A stretch of DNA of 64,000 nucleotides from Aradus depressus (taxonomy: Eukaryota; Arthropoda; Insecta; Hemiptera; Aradidae): positions 25,214,908 through 25,278,907 of the forward strand of contig OY759219.1 in the NCBI GenBank assembly GCA_963662175.1, read 5' to 3'. The first letter of the stretch is position 1. Every line of letters begins with the position of its first letter. Shown one piece after another: positions 1-11,542 of the stretch. Under the pieces are notes generated by a model. It saw nothing but the letters and a program-made list of their open reading frames with translations. It did no database searches and was not told the origin of the DNA. The position numbers and the translations under genes were made by a program.

Positions 1-281
1 TAATATATATTATCGATTAAAAATTTTATATCCAAAATTAACTTAATTCTATTTACACATGTAAACTTGAAGATACTCGTGGAAGTGTTAGGCCAGGTTC
101 TGGATGACCCAGGGGGACAAAAAGAACGACAAAAACAACTGATCTTATAAAAGAAAATCTTGAACATTGTATTCAGAATAATCGTTAGTAAAATTTTAAT
201 TATTAACGTTTTCTAAATCATTACCTATTTTTACTAAAATTATTACGCTATAATTTATGTTATTATTATTTAATTTCTCTC

Positions 282-318
<37 letters not shown>

Positions 319-1309
319 ACTACATATATACAATATATAATAAGTAAATGTGATACATAATAAATAAATGTCTTGGAATTTGAAGGAGAAATCATTCAAT
401 AATGACACTCCATTGTCTTGTTAATAATTTCTCTTCTAGGTCAAAATAATTCTATGGTAGTAGTACCAGATCAATAAAATATAATTTTTAAATATTTTTA
501 GGTTTAATATTCTTATTGTCCTTTAGTAACCGAAAATTTACCTACTTTAAAATGGTTAATATGGATACTTATAATAAAAATCAAATAAAATGTATATACA
601 TATATTTATTTATTGATTAGTTTATTTAGTTCGCATGGTTAATGAAGACAACATAAGTTTCACTTCAACAGTGCACTTATGTTCCTGAGGCAATCCTGCT
701 TTTTTATTTTTTAATTAGCAGATTGATTCCCTTTTTGGCATCCTTTTGAGCAAATATAAAACAATATTTGGACTCCGTTCCTGTATTTGCCCGAACATCA
801 TTCTCCCCGCCCTTCGTATGTGCTCTGTCCTGCCTTGTTTCATATTTAAACGACTTCTCCGACTCCTTCATCCCCTCTATTTGCCCAAACATCTTTTCTT
901 TTTATTACCCTACCCTCCCCCTCATTACCTCGGGCAAATTAAATGACTCCCCAAGGAATAACATGGCAAATATGACCTGGCAAATGTTTCCCAGTTATTT
1001 CTTTTTTGTCTGTCCTTTTCCATATTTCTTTTTATTCTTTGTTCTTTTATTTTATTATTATTATTTTTATAGACTTTTTTTTTATTTAATTCAATTTTAT
1101 TCTACTTTTATTTTATTTTTATAGACTTTCTTCATTATATTCTCATTTCTTAATATTCTCGTTAGACTGCATACTCCCTGTGTATCTAAAAAAAATGTTA
1201 TATAGTCAATAAGTAACATCATGTGGTGTTCGTCTTAATTATTCAAACAAACAATTTAATTTATAATATAAATCTGTACCTCGGAGGTAAACTGCACTAT
1301 GTGATAGAA
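1..1309. other. AT-rich stretch without a recognisable gene
   Basis: I see no gene here. The stretch holds a long T run near 283-310 and a pyrimidine-rich tract near 900-1130. Short open frames across it are low-complexity (K-, F- or Y-rich) and look like products of the homopolymers. Confidence 0.6.
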
Positions 1310-1480
1310 ACCCAATTTTACAGCAGACAGCTTTCAAATTTTGAACTGTTTGTAGGCACTGATGATGATATAAAATATATCGAAACGTTGGCATTTGAAT
1401 AGTGTTTTTTTTTTTTTCATCTTTGACTGACCCTCAATTAGAATCTACAGTCGCTAATCAACATCTACATTGTAAGTAAG
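1310..1480 (+). mobile_element. Penelope-like terminal-repeat fragment, family H1
   Basis: This piece contains a hammerhead motif and is followed by a tail (TTGACTGACCCTCAAT, then a GTCGCTAATCAACATCTAC stretch). The same tail occurs in reverse orientation at about 34190-34260, next to another copy of the same ribozyme. Two copies sharing ribozyme and flank define a dispersed family. Assignment to Penelope-like elements rests on the ribozyme type; no reverse transcriptase is present. Confidence 0.55.
1355..1394 (+). ncRNA. Hammerhead ribozyme motif, family H1, slightly degraded
   Basis: CTGATGA lies at 1359-1365, then one extra T (1366). Stem II is GATATA/TATATC (1367-1372 and 1376-1381) with an AAA loop, followed by GAAA at 1382-1385. 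The predicted cleavage point is after T1389. The base before the core C is A, so the first stem I pair with G1390 is lost. The sister copy at 34269-34308 keeps that pair, so this copy is probably a decayed member. Confidence 0.6.
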
Positions 1481-2183
1481 GTTTAAATCATCATTCATGG
1501 CAACGAACCTTAAAATATGGTTTTAATATTGGTAGTTTTTTTTGAAAAATTATAAATATTAAGAAAAAATTGAATTTAAGTGTGGTCATTAACGGACATT
1601 CTTATACCAACCCCACATACAGATCAGTCTATCTCCCCCCTCCCCTTCTCAAAATCATTTCATTTTGTAAATCAATATGAATTTAATAATACCTTACTTA
1701 TTTATGATTTTTCAAAATGGTATAATTAGGCAATTAGGTATATTTATTTTCAATAATACTTTATTTCATTATCCTTGGACTTAGAAGTCATTTTCAATTC
1801 TAAAAACAAATTACATTTAATATATATTCTTATAAGAAAGTCGTGTACTATCCAGGCCTGATGATGTCTGAGGGTATTAGCAGAGGTGAGAGGGTAACTT
1901 TGCCCTAATGGCAGAAGGGCTGCTAATATTTGATACCGTCAGAGAGAGTCCCGAATCTCGACCTTATACCCCCATCTAGTGCCTGTCATACATTATGTAC
2001 TAACCCACTATTACCATACTAATCATCCATTTGCCATGGGCGAATCCATTTGCCTGTGTTTGGGGCCTCCGTTTGCATTTACAGTTTAATGCGACCGCTG
2101 TCATTTGCCAAAAACAGACTTCACCTCAACTCCCAGAAACCCACCCCCCTCCGACCCTCTCAAGGACCACATTAGCATGTGAC

Positions 2184-2216
2184 ATATTAATTGCACCCCC
2201 CCCCCCCCCCCCCACC
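2184..2216. repeat. Poly-C run
   Basis: A near-pure C tract of about 20 bases lies at the end of a C-rich stretch. Such G/C homopolymers recur at 33471, 45952, 55270 and 59391 and contrast with the AT-rich background. Confidence 0.8.
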
Positions 2217-2667
2217 CAGTCTTGATGCCACCCTCAACCTGAATTAGAATTAGCATATGCAAAATGAGTCTGAGACCAACTCTTCCACTATGATCAAGGA
2301 GTCAAATTGAAAGTTTTACTAAGATGGGAATATAGAGAGGATTTGGGATTGATACCATGTGATCAGGAGTAACAATGCCTCCGAGATAGTCCGGTAATGT
2401 CGTAAAAGAGACCAGAGCTTTTTGGCGCAATTTTCAGTTTTTAATAAAAAAAAAAAAAAAAAACGGTGAATCACCTGGAATAGTTGACATACATAGGGGC
2501 TCCTATATCCTCATACTAAATTTTGTGCCGATACATTCATTCTATCGGCACTTCAGTCGATTTGGCTGAAAATCTATAGAGGGTTTTGGATTGGACATCC
2601 GGTCTTATCTCTTATCATACTCCTCTTTATACTTATCGGTTTTTGTATTTATAACGACAATAACGGC

Positions 2668-2800
2668 ACATTAAGGTCCCGAGCCTGTACGATGTCAGGT
2701 TCTCGTAGGTGAATAAACATGGGTTGACAAAACGACTCCCAGTTGAGTTGGGCTCATATTACCTCATATTTTAAGCCCGGGCATGAGACACAGTAACTAA
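2668..2800 (+). repeat. SINE1 3' fragment
   Basis: It matches the 3' half of SINE1: the GTCCCGAGCCTGTACGATG block, then AAGCCCGGGCATGAG and an AGTAACTAA-like tail. The tRNA-like head is missing and part of the middle is deleted. Confidence 0.8.
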
Positions 2801-2863
2801 GTGTAAGAGTTTATTTTTTATGTCATCTCTAATTTTGAGATAACTTACTTAAATTTCAAATAT

Positions 2864-2930
<67 letters not shown>
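2864..2930. repeat. (TA)n microsatellite
   Basis: An uninterrupted TA dinucleotide run of about 65 bases lies between two SINE1 fragments of opposite orientation. Confidence 0.95.
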
Positions 2931-2933
<3 letters not shown>

Positions 2934-2989
2934 ATAGCTAGAGGCATATTTTTTGCATTTCTATACATAAAAAGTAAAAATGATTAGAG

Positions 2990-3176
2990 TTAGTTATTGT
3001 GACTCATGCCCGGGCTTTAACTACGAAGTCATATCGCCTACTACCAGAGCGCTCTTTCGTCACTCTGGTGGACATGAGTCAGACTCTACTATGGTAGTCA
3101 TAATTACTTAGGTTTTTTCACCTAGGGTAGGTCTTCAACGAGTAACCTACCTGACATCGCACAGGCTCGAGTCATC
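2990..3176 (-). repeat. SINE1 tail half, subfamily B
   Basis: It starts with the reverse-complement tail (TTAGTTATTGTGACTCATG) and runs through the palindromic AGAGCGCTCT block to the CAGGCTCG block. It stops there. The matching head half lies at 3712-3802 on the same strand, so this is probably one SINE split by the DNA between. Confidence 0.8.
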
Positions 3177-3510
3177 TATAAAATACGTCACGTTTCAAAA
3201 TTCCCGCATTTTTGACCCCTCCCTCTCCCTTTGTCACAATGCATCAAATTTTTTTCAACCCCCTCTAATAATACGTCACAAAACCTCCTCAAAATGAATT
3301 ATTACTTTTATTATTTTTAGTAACATACAAAAATTATGTCTAAACAATCTAATTTATTCATAGAATTTATGTTAATTCAAAATTATTGTTATTCTTTGGC
3401 GATTTACTGCACTAGTTATTAAAATAATAATATAAAAGCAATCAGCAATTACTAATAATATTATAATTCTCTCAGTATATAAACGTCAATATTTTTTTTA
3501 TTTATTATAG

Positions 3511-3581
<71 letters not shown>

Positions 3582-3711
3582 ATAGAAAATAATCTATAGT
3601 TGTTGAAAAAAATAGGAATAAAATTGATGTAGGTATTATCACGTATGTTCGGACGCCATCCCCACTTCTCGTCACATACCATCATGCTAGACAAAAGCCC
3701 CTCTCTCCTCT
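3177..3711. repeat. DNA separating the two halves of a SINE1
   Basis: About 535 bp lie between the tail and head halves of a minus-strand SINE1. The left side is marked by repeated TACGTCAC motifs and CCCCTCCCTCTCCC-like tracts; the right side has a CTCGTCACATACC stretch. In the middle are (AT)n and (AG)n microsatellites (3512-3580). The repeated GTCAC motifs suggest an inserted MITE-like repeat, but I could not find clean inverted ends or a duplication. About 50 bp of the SINE are missing at the breakpoint. Confidence 0.4.
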
Positions 3712-3802
3712 TAAAAAACCTAAGGACCTCGGCCGAGTTTCGAATCCGCTACTTTGATCTCAGTAAGCAAGCACTCATACCACTGAGCTACCAGAGGCCT
3801 CT
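3712..3802 (-). repeat. SINE1 tRNA-like head, subfamily B
   Basis: In reverse complement it shows the A box (TAGCTCAGTGGTAT) and a B-box-like GGATTCGAAACTCG, followed by the AGGTTTTTTA linker typical of subfamily B. It is the 5' half of the split element whose 3' half is at 2990-3176. Confidence 0.8.
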
Positions 3803-4822
3803 AAAAATGGTTAGATAAAGGCTTGGAGAATTGGCATCATTAATGTTTTCAGAATGTCAAAAGAAGAGAAGAATGTGCTTGTCTCTTTTGAAAAAATTAG
3901 GATTTCCTTATGTTGAAGAAGAAGAAGGCCTGGTTTTCCCCTGACAGTATGGTAATTCCGTGCATTGTCTATCCTTGACGTGTGAGTCCCTTCTCTTCTT
4001 TAATATTCCACGTCCTGCCAACCCCCTTCGGGCACACATCACCCACCCCTAACTTATTTTACATCCTTTTACACTTAACCCAACTTCTTCCCACTTTCCG
4101 TTCTCCCTGAAGGGATTAGATCCCAGGACAAATATATACCATTCTAAAGCTTTTCTTTTTCGTTTTTTATTTTAAAAAAAGAAAAAAAAAAAGGATCCCC
4201 AAGAAGAATTTATAACAATTTTCAAAAAATTGCTTGAAAAATATTATTGTCCATCCTTCCGTACACTTCATCCAGTCCTTACCTACAAGAAAATCCCCAG
4301 GGTAAGACCTCATCGCTTGTAAAATAATTCGTAATCTTTCCTGCAAAGCCAACCTCTTTCTCACATAGATCTTTAATTGTGTCTTTCAAACCAGTTTGTT
4401 ACCCATATTTTCAAAAATCCTAGAAAAAAATCGGGTGCGTGCAACTCCGATGCGGGGCGAAATGAGCGTGACAACGTCTGAGTTGCGAGATAGCGAAAGT
4501 GTCAAGAATCAAATATAAAAGAGGGAGAGCGGACACTTATTGAGGTTTAGAGGGAGAGCGGAAACAGCTGTCTCTCTCTCTCGGCGCATGCGCGATACGT
4601 GTGTTCCGCGTTCCCCGTGACTTTCGTTACGGGACATCGTTTTCCTGCATGAGGGCCCGGCCTACCAAATTATAAGACTTTGTCACGTCAAAAATCATCC
4701 TCAAAACAATTTTCCCAATCCTTGTATCCAAACTAGTTATTCCTGAAACATCACGGTTTCCGAACCCACCATTCTACTGTACAGAAAGGCCTTCGGTTTT
4801 TTTTTTTTGGGGGGGGTGTTTG
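3803..4822. other. Gene-free stretch
   Basis: No coding sequence that I can recognise. The stretch holds A/T runs, an AGAGGGAGAGCGGA direct repeat (near 4522 and 4549) and a G run just before the Jockey remnant. Confidence 0.5.
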
Positions 4823-5320
4823 GCACCCTGGACTCCAAGCAAGTTCCCTACCTTGGGTTCTATCTATACCGACGACTGACATGGAACCCCCATACACGAC
4901 TAAGACAACAGGAGCTCAACAGACTGTTCGGTCTACTTTTTCGGCTGCTCAGCAGACAATCCAAACTTTCTATTGAAAACTGACCATTTACAAGACAATA
5001 ATAAGACTTACATACACTTATATACACGGTCTAGTATAATGAGGTTGTGCTAAGCCCTCTAATATCAAGCGTATCCAGCCTTTCCAATCAAAGTCCTGAG
5101 AACAGTTATCGATGCTCCCTTCCATGTTTCCAACCTTACCCTCCATAATGACTTGGAAATTCCTTATGTTATTGACCTCATCAAGTCTTTCTCCAAATTC
5201 CACTCTAATTATTCTTCCCATGTCAATCTAGTCACTCCACTCTTCTCATCCCATACCCATCCAGATAATCCCCTTCGAACACTGAGGCGGCGCTGGCCAA
5301 GATACATGCTACTATAATCT
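4823..5320 (+). pseudogene. Jockey-like LINE ORF2 C-terminus, frameshifted
   Basis: Reading across frames gives the end of a Jockey-clade non-LTR reverse transcriptase. It runs from a YLGFYLYRRLTWNPH motif through RLFGLLFRLLSRQSKLSIEN, then LTIYKTIIRLTYTY, then FQSK-VLRTVIDAPFHVSN, and ends with HPDNPLRTLRRRWPRYMLL and a TAA stop. At least two single-base frameshifts break it (near 4980 and 5090). The thumb and C-terminal part is all that remains, as expected for a 5'-truncated LINE insertion. The DNA after the stop resembles that after the related copy at 14461-15003 and ends in a T/A-rich tract near 5460-5490. It cannot be functional. Confidence 0.8.
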
Positions 5321-5610
5321 AGCAAAAATATTTAGGGAGTGCCGGCGGTGACCAGCTTCTCCCCTCATGTAGGGACTCCTCTCAACTTCAGCTCTCCTTT
5401 CCCTTTTGGTCTGTCGCCACTGCTGGACAGTGACTGGCTGGGCGGGGCCCTTTTATCATTATTTTATTTATTTTTTTTTTTTTAATTTTCATTTTTACAT
5501 ATATACATTTGTTTCCAATTGTACCAACAGTAACTAACCTTACATTTTTTAAAATTTCATTTTTATTTCTCACTTCATTATTTTCGATATTCTTGACTTT
5601 TATTCATGGT

Positions 5611-5974
5611 TGGTTTGGTTTGGTTTTATGACTCATGCCCGGGCTTTAACTACTAGGTCATATCGCCTACTACCAGAGCGCTCTTTCGTCACTCTGGTGG
5701 ACATGAGCCCGACTCTACTGTGGGAGTCCTAAATTTTGCCTACTCTAAATTGTTATTCACCTAGAGTAGGGGTCTTTAACGAGTACCTGACATCGTACAG
5801 GCTCGGGACCATCGCTTAACGTTCCATCCGAAGGACGGCGTGCTTAAGTGTATTTTACCTCCCAGATAAAATAAACTAAGGGCCTCGGTCGGGTTACGAA
5901 CCCACGTTCTTGAGCTCAGAAGTCAAGCACGCATACCACTGAGCTACCGGCGCCCTCTAAATATTTTCTCCATT
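5611..5974 (-). repeat. Full-length SINE1, subfamily A, with TSD
   Basis: All parts are present: tRNA-like head with A and B boxes, TTATTTTATCTGGGAGGT linker, central CCCGAGCCTGTACGATG block, palindromic AGAGCGCTCT block, and a terminal GGGCATGAGTCATAAAACC. A 14-bp direct repeat (CTTTTATTCATGGT) at 5597-5610 and 5975-5988 flanks it. About 17 bp of extra sequence lies between the head and the right-hand repeat. Confidence 0.9.
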
Positions 5975-6436
5975 CTTTTATTCATGGTCAACTGAAGATC
6001 TTGAAATTATGTTTTATTTAAAAAAATATATACTTATATATTATTTGAAAATATGAGAGGAAATGTTAATCTTGTACTGCTTACAAAATAGACTACAATT
6101 TTAAATTACTTTTTTTTGTAATCAGCGATCCCAAAAACATAAAGTAGCCAAAATTCACATTTACTGTCGACGAAAAGTGATTTCCACCGGCATTCTTCCT
6201 AACTCAATCAATATGCACACACCGTTCAATGCCACTGTACCATCTATCTCCATTATATTTACTGGTAATATTAAATTAGTTATAATTTATAATATTTAAT
6301 ATTAAATTATCATTAATATATTTCATGTAATCGCTACATATCCATATATGATGAGAGAACCTTTTTATTTCTTGTTCGTGCATCGCATGTAATCAGCTTT
6401 AGGTAATGTAATATAACGCAAAATAAGTTACTCCCG

Positions 6437-6460
6437 TGCAACGCCAGTTAACCTACTAGT
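6437..6460 (+). other. Helitron-like 3' end, degraded
   Basis: ACTCCCGTGCAACGCC followed by a CTAGT shortly downstream resembles the 3' hairpin and CTAG end of the Helitron at 17240-17757. The stem is damaged and no matching 5' end was found. Confidence 0.3.
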
Positions 6461-6807
6461 TAAGGATTAAATTAAATTTGATATGCTAATGAAGACCAGG
6501 TGGACTGGTATATTTATTCACTTTTGTCCCGTCCCTCGGTTGACTTTGATTATTTGTGACTTTATTGAAATAAAATCCGTTGGAAGAGCTCCAAGTGGAG
6601 AAAAGTGGAAAGTGGCGAAGTGTGAGGAGACCCTTTATTAGTGATCAGTATTCAAGGAAGGGCTTCATCCTTCCTATATTGAAAATATGTAAGACGGGGG
6701 AATAAGGGCTGGCTGGGTGTGAACGGAGGGGGGGACAGGCACGTGACGTCGGCTACCCGTGGGCGGGATGTTTAGTCCAAGCTAATGTACCTATCCAACC
6801 TTACCTT

Positions 6808-6991
6808 GGCCGTGCGGGCTAGAGCGTAGGGCTTTTAGTCGCATGGTCTCACCATGGTTTGCGGGTTCACATCCTGTCCGGGAGTGAGTTTTATTTCGTT
6901 GATAGAGGACTATGGATGTCGTAAATAACTAGATAACACAGTGACATGGCTAATATATAATAAGGCCAGAAAAAAAAAAAAAAAAAAAAAA
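6808..6991 (+). repeat. SINE2, tRNA-derived, poly-A tail
   Basis: The head GGCCGTGCGGGCTAGAGCG, an internal GGTTTGCGGGTTC B-box region, the GTGAGTTTTATTTCGT body and AACTAGATAACACAGTGAC lead to a long A tail. Similar copies lie at 30461-30644, 30711-30887 and 51036-51228. The head looks like a long-arm (Leu/Ser type) tRNA. The poly-A tail differs from SINE1, so a different LINE probably mobilises it. Confidence 0.85.
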
Positions 6992-7010
6992 CTTAACTTA
7001 CCCAGTTTTA

Positions 7011-7364
7011 GGTTAGGTTAGGTTTATGACTCATGCCCGGGCTTTAACTACGAGGTCATATCGCCTACTACCAGAGCGTTCTTTCGTCACTCTAGTGGAC
7101 ATGAGCCCGACTCTACTGTGGGAGTTCCAAATTTTGCCTACCCTAAATTTTTATTCACTATATTCCTAGGATAGGGGTCTTTAACGAGTTCCTGACATCG
7201 TACAAGCTCGGGACCATCGCTTAACATCCCATCGGAAGGACGGCATGCTTAAGTTTATTTTACCTCCCAGATAAAATAAACTAAGGGCCTCGTTCGGGTT
7301 TCGAACCCACGACCTTGAGTTCAGAAGGCAAGCACGCATACCACTGAGCTACCGGCGCCCTCTC
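7011..7364 (-). repeat. Full-length SINE1, subfamily A, CCTAA tail
   Basis: A complete SINE1 whose 3' tail, read on this strand, is (CCTAA)n. It is flanked by TACCCAGTTTTA (6999-7010) and TACCCTGTTTTA (7365-7376), a 12-bp TSD with one mismatch. It begins 19 bases after the SINE2 poly-A tail. Confidence 0.92.
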
Positions 7365-7604
7365 TACCCTGTTTTAATTAAACTGATTTTGATTTGACTG
7401 AAAAAGTGCTTCAAACTCTACGAACCTCGACCTCATTACATTCCGCAGAGGTCATACAATTAGATCTATATAAGTTGTATAATTTTCATTTTATATTTTT
7501 ACTTTCTTATAAATTTAGTATAAGGAAATATTGTAATCGTGCGAAAATCTGAGATCGAGTTTTCAACGGAATTTCATGTTTCAAGGTTCCCCTGAACGCG
7601 CTGT

Positions 7605-7802
7605 GGTGGACATGAGCCCAACTCTATTGCGCGAGTCCTAAATTTTGCCTACCCAGAGTTAGTTAACTAGGGGTCTTTAACGAGAACGTGACACCACACA
7701 GGCTCCGGACCATAGCTTAACATCCCTTTCAAAGGACGGCGTGCTCTATGTTTTTTTGTTCACCTACCAGAAATAAAACGTAAACGGGGCTCGGTCGGTT
7801 TA
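7605..7802 (-). repeat. SINE1 internal fragment
   Basis: It matches the middle of SINE1 from the GGTGGACATGAGCCC block to the start of the linker and GGGCTCGGTCGG, with several small changes. Both the tail and the tRNA head are missing. Confidence 0.8.
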
Positions 7803-9030
7803 TATGAACTCTTTCAGCCATGAACTCCAGACATCCTGAAATTGTCTTCTGTCATTTGAGACAATCCAAGGAACAGCGTAATAATGACACTCACTTAGGG
7901 TTAAACTAAGTCCTATCCGGGATAATGTTTGTCGCAGTGCAGCACTGTGCTTAATAAAAAGTTCTTACGGAACCATTTCTACTTAAAACGACAGCTCTTT
8001 ATGCTGTTGTTAAATTGAAGTTACGACCACTTCACTCCTCATCCGTAATTATTTACAATTAAGAAAATAATTAAGTGTTATTACCACAGGGACTAAAATA
8101 CAATTTTAAAAATTAACGTAACTTCGTCGCTATACAACTATTCGTTGGAATGATGTGGCCATAACATGACTTTCTTATACTAACCACGGTTTTACAGATC
8201 ACCCTCTCCCCTCAAATTCATTTCAATCTGGCATTATTGGGTATGAAAAAGCTTTTTGAAAGTTACGGCAACACCGACAAAAGTGGTTGTACGTACAATT
8301 CTTTGGAGCACAATAACTTTGTTCGTATTAAACTTGTCACATATATAAAATTCTTATTTAGGCAATTGCAAATTTTATAAGCAACATTTTTGGAAAGAAA
8401 GATTTTTTTGATAGGACCAACAGTTTTTTTGTAAATCAAGCAAACGTCTTAAAAGATGAGTCTTGAGACGTCATTTTAAGGTTTTCGGTAGTAATGTCAA
8501 ACTATCGATAGTCGGATAAACCGATAGTATCGATTGTTGATAGTTCTTATCTTATATATAGTACTATCGAAATTATTCTTAGTTTATTACTAGTGTGTGT
8601 GGGAGCATATCGATAGATATTTATTATAATATTAATGAAGACGACGGATGAACGACGATCGAGGATGAAACGATGCACTCAAACATTTAGATCAGTCAAG
8701 ACAATGCCAAGGTTCTAACAATATTAAACTTTACTTGAGTTCTATCAATGTTTACGGAAATTCAGTAAACTTATCATAAAATATAGAGAATATAGGTGAG
8801 AAATTGGAAAGTGCAAGACCGCAAATAAATTTCAAATTCGATAGTACAATCGATATTATTAATAATAATTACTATCGATAATATCGATAAATCGACACTA
8901 GTTTTTGGCGTAGAGCTCCGATAAGTTCCAATCGTAAACCCACAGATGCATATACATCATCGTTAAAATGGTCAAAAGGTGTTGAGGGAACCTTGAAACG
9001 AAAATGTCTATTGAAGGTACAATAAAATAA
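7803..9030. other. Gene-free stretch
   Basis: AT-rich, with several CGATA/TATCG-rich lines (8490-8900) that give ATCGATAGT-like repeats. No coding sequence recognised. Confidence 0.5.
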
Positions 9031-9260
9031 AGAAGTCGCTGAATCATCGGCTATGTACTTCTCCAGCAAGAATTAATCAATTACTTTTTCTCTCTCACTT
9101 CAAAGCCAATCAACCGATAGGGCTAAAACGAAATATTTCACTTAAATAGTGACTTCTATGATTTTCTGTCTGCATATTCATTACATCGGCAGTTATTGAG
9201 GTTATGTCAAGCCCTTCTATGACCCCCCTTTCCCTTCAGACGATTCCGCTGAAAATTGCT
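9031..9260 (+). repeat. Old dispersed repeat, family D
   Basis: It shows the family D order: a GAATCATCGGCTATGTACTTC block, GAATTAATCAATTAC, a CCAATCAACCGATAGGGC block, and CATTACATCGGCAGTTATTG. The same order recurs at 24735-25800, 27905-28350, 36590-36870 and elsewhere. Confidence 0.7.
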
Positions 9261-9280
9261 AGCTGTTGTCCTTATGGTTA

Positions 9281-9308
9281 TTTGAATTAACATATATGTT
9301 AATTCAAA
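9281..9308. repeat. Perfect 28-bp palindrome
   Basis: The sequence reads the same on both strands (arm TTTGAATTAACATA). It is followed by two copies of a GAATTTACAGAATGTAA direct repeat. Confidence 0.9.
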
Positions 9309-9399
9309 TGAATTTACAGAATGTAATATAAATGAATTTACAGAATGTAAATATTTCATATATGAAATTTTGTGTCGCCCATTCTGTAAATTCGGTGAT

Positions 9400-9762
9400 C
9401 TAATTAGCAAGAAAAAACAGTCCCGTAAATGAAGTTGTTCCCATTGTCCGAATACACTGTGTGAGGATGACGTCGGCGGGCGCAGAAACGGCGATGAGCG
9501 GCGAGGAAAGCGGGTGTTGAAGATCTGAAGCGACCTCAATGAGAACTGCATTTGTTGCCATGCAAACAAAAAATGCAAGGTACGCATTGTAACTCTTGAC
9601 ACCTCGTAAGCACGTTGTAATGGTGTACGGACCTGCATAGTCCACTCTCGTGGAGTAAAAAGCAGGAACGGTGAAGATTCGGGCTGCAGGAAGCTGTCCC
9701 ATGGGTGTCGTTTTTCGTCGCTCTGATGTACACTCGACATTAGTGACTTAAATGGTGTCCCC
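9400..9762 (-). pseudogene. BEL/Pao-like integrase fragment
   Basis: The minus strand encodes CTSERRKTTPMGQLPAARI, then VDYAGPYTI, RGVKSYNAYLAFFVCMATNA and VLIEVASDL. This matches the region before and in the integrase core of BEL/Pao LTR retrotransposons (MGQLP, DYAGP, KAYLA-FVC-ATKA). The D of DYAGP is the expected first catalytic acid. After ASDL the reading drifts and the later catalytic residues are not seen. The upstream side is cut by the long-TIR element starting at 9765. No LTRs or other domains are visible, so this is an old remnant. Confidence 0.75.
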
Positions 9763-9764
9763 CT

Positions 9765-10613
9765 GATTCCGTACACCCAGATTCAATACAGCTAAAAAAT
9801 CTCCCAGATTCCGTACAAATTAAAAAAAAAAAAAAAAACTTTTTTTTATTCCTGTAGGATCACTGGATTTATACCTGCTAAGAAATAACAATTACTGCGT
9901 AGTCAGCAGGTGCAGCACCGTCGGTACTGAATAAAATTTTTATACCTGCGGTTATCAAAAAAACATTTTTGGACAATTTTGTTCAAAATTGGTTGGAGAA
10001 TGACTTTTATCCAATAGAATTATGAAATTGTTATGGAAGGCGACATAGAACAAATAATGCAGCAGAAGGTAAAAATAACAGCATCAGTGGCTCAATCACG
10101 AGATACTATCCAAAATTCAAAGTTTTGATCAAAGTTTTGCTAACTGAAGCTGAAAAAGCAGAGACAAAGCTGACAAGAATGGAACTTAATTTAGAAGGTG
10201 TGAAAAGAAAGAAGAAATATATCCAATTGGACGAAGAGTTAAAAACAATACTCTAAAATATGAGCAAGAATTGCAAATTTTCTGAAAAAAATTAAAAAAA
10301 TAAAATTCAGAAAAAAAAAAAAAAAAATCATAATTATCAATTAAAAAGTTAAATTTAGTGGGAAAAAATGTCCGGCGAGACATTAATTTTTTTTTAACCG
10401 CAGGTATAAAAATAAAAATGTATTCAGTAATGACGATGCTGCACCTGCTTACTAGGCAGTAATTTTTATTTCTTAGCAGGTATAAATCCAATAATCCTAC
10501 AGTAATAAAAAAAAATTGTACGGAATCTGTGATGATTTTTTTTTTTTGTTTTTTTTTAATTTGTACGGAACCTGGGAGATTTTCAGCTGTATGGAATCTG
10601 GGTGTACGGAATC
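9765..10613. mobile_element. 849-bp element with about 205-bp terminal inverted repeats
   Basis: The left arm (9765 to about 9970) and right arm (about 10375 to 10613) are inverted copies. Each starts GATTCCGTACACCCAGATTC and includes TATACCTGCTAAGAAATAA, GCAGGTGCAGCA and TATACCTGCGGTTA blocks, with many small differences. A clear TSD was not found. The inside (about 10030-10254, plus strand) has two short coding-like stretches in different frames, one starting MEGDIEQIMQQK and one reading KVLLTEAEKAETKLTRMELN. The second looks coiled-coil-like. I do not recognise them as a transposase. The element interrupts BEL/Pao remains. Confidence 0.8.
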
Positions 10614-10659
10614 TAGAGACAATCAGTTAAATTGTTTACACAGGTTTAGATACCTAAGT

Positions 10660-10775
10660 TATCTAGAATAGAGGTCTTTACCTGATATGGTAGAGGATCG
10701 GGACTATCACTTTACGTCCCATTCGAAGGACGGCATGCTCAAGTTTTTTTTTTTACTCCCAGAAAGGGCCTCGGC
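10660..10775 (-). repeat. SINE1 fragment
   Basis: It matches the SINE1 centre (AGAGGTCTTTACCTGA, CGTCCCATTCGAAGGACGGC) and the subfamily B linker with an expanded T run. It is truncated at both ends. Confidence 0.75.
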
Positions 10776-11540
10776 TTTTGAATTTCTAACCGATTATATA
10801 ACTTCCCGTATACTCCTTTTGGCTGGGAAACTGAAAAGAGATTAATGAATACTAAATTTATATCAGATAGAGAATTTGTAAATTACTTTCTCTACATTCC
10901 GTCCCATGCTTCTGGTTAAAATGAGGTAAACTCTTTGAATTATGGTTAAGGTTTACAAAATAAATGGGAACCCAAAGAGAAATTAGTCAAGTGGTTCAGG
11001 TGGGACAAGACACGGGGCTATATATCTCTCTGGAGCCAACCAGAGCTGCCTTAGACAAACTTGGAAAACGGTTTTAATCTGGTTTTAAGCAATCTTAAGT
11101 GACTTGAAATAAGGGAGACACTGGAATCCTTAGTGGCTTGAGACATAGGACACAACAATCCTTAGTGTCTTGAGACAGTTACCTGAAGAAGACGTATGTC
11201 TTTTTAAGAAGTTACAAAAGGTTCTGCACTTCTACAAAGCAGTTCCTGCCCAACATTACAGTTAGACAGTTACAATCTGAAATGGTCGTTCCTCATTTTC
11301 AGGGACATAGGCAGAGACCAGTTCAGAGCCCCTAAAAATCATAACCAAACATAATAAAAAATTAATCCCCACTAGTAAGAACAGGAGCCATCGTATCTAA
11401 AGACTTGTGTTAAATAACCTACTTATGTACCTAACCTTTAGCCCCGTAATTTAATTGTAAAATTTAATTGTTTAACATTTAAAATATAAATCTTAATTTA
11501 AACATTTGAAATTGAATGTACGATCAATGTTAGGCCATCA
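10776..11540. other. Gene-free stretch
   Basis: AT-rich. Three CTTGAGACA/CTTGAAATA-type blocks near 11100-11190 are imperfect direct repeats. No coding sequence recognised. Confidence 0.5.
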
Positions 11541-11542
11541 CC

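Noticed and set aside
1856..1900. CCTGATGATGTCTGAGGG near 1858 resembles a ribozyme core.
   Set aside because: There is no GAAA segment in reach and no stem pairing.
11190..11225. CTGAAGA followed by AGACGTATGTCT near 11192 looked like a hammerhead.
   Set aside because: No GAAA follows the putative stem II and no stem I pairing is seen.
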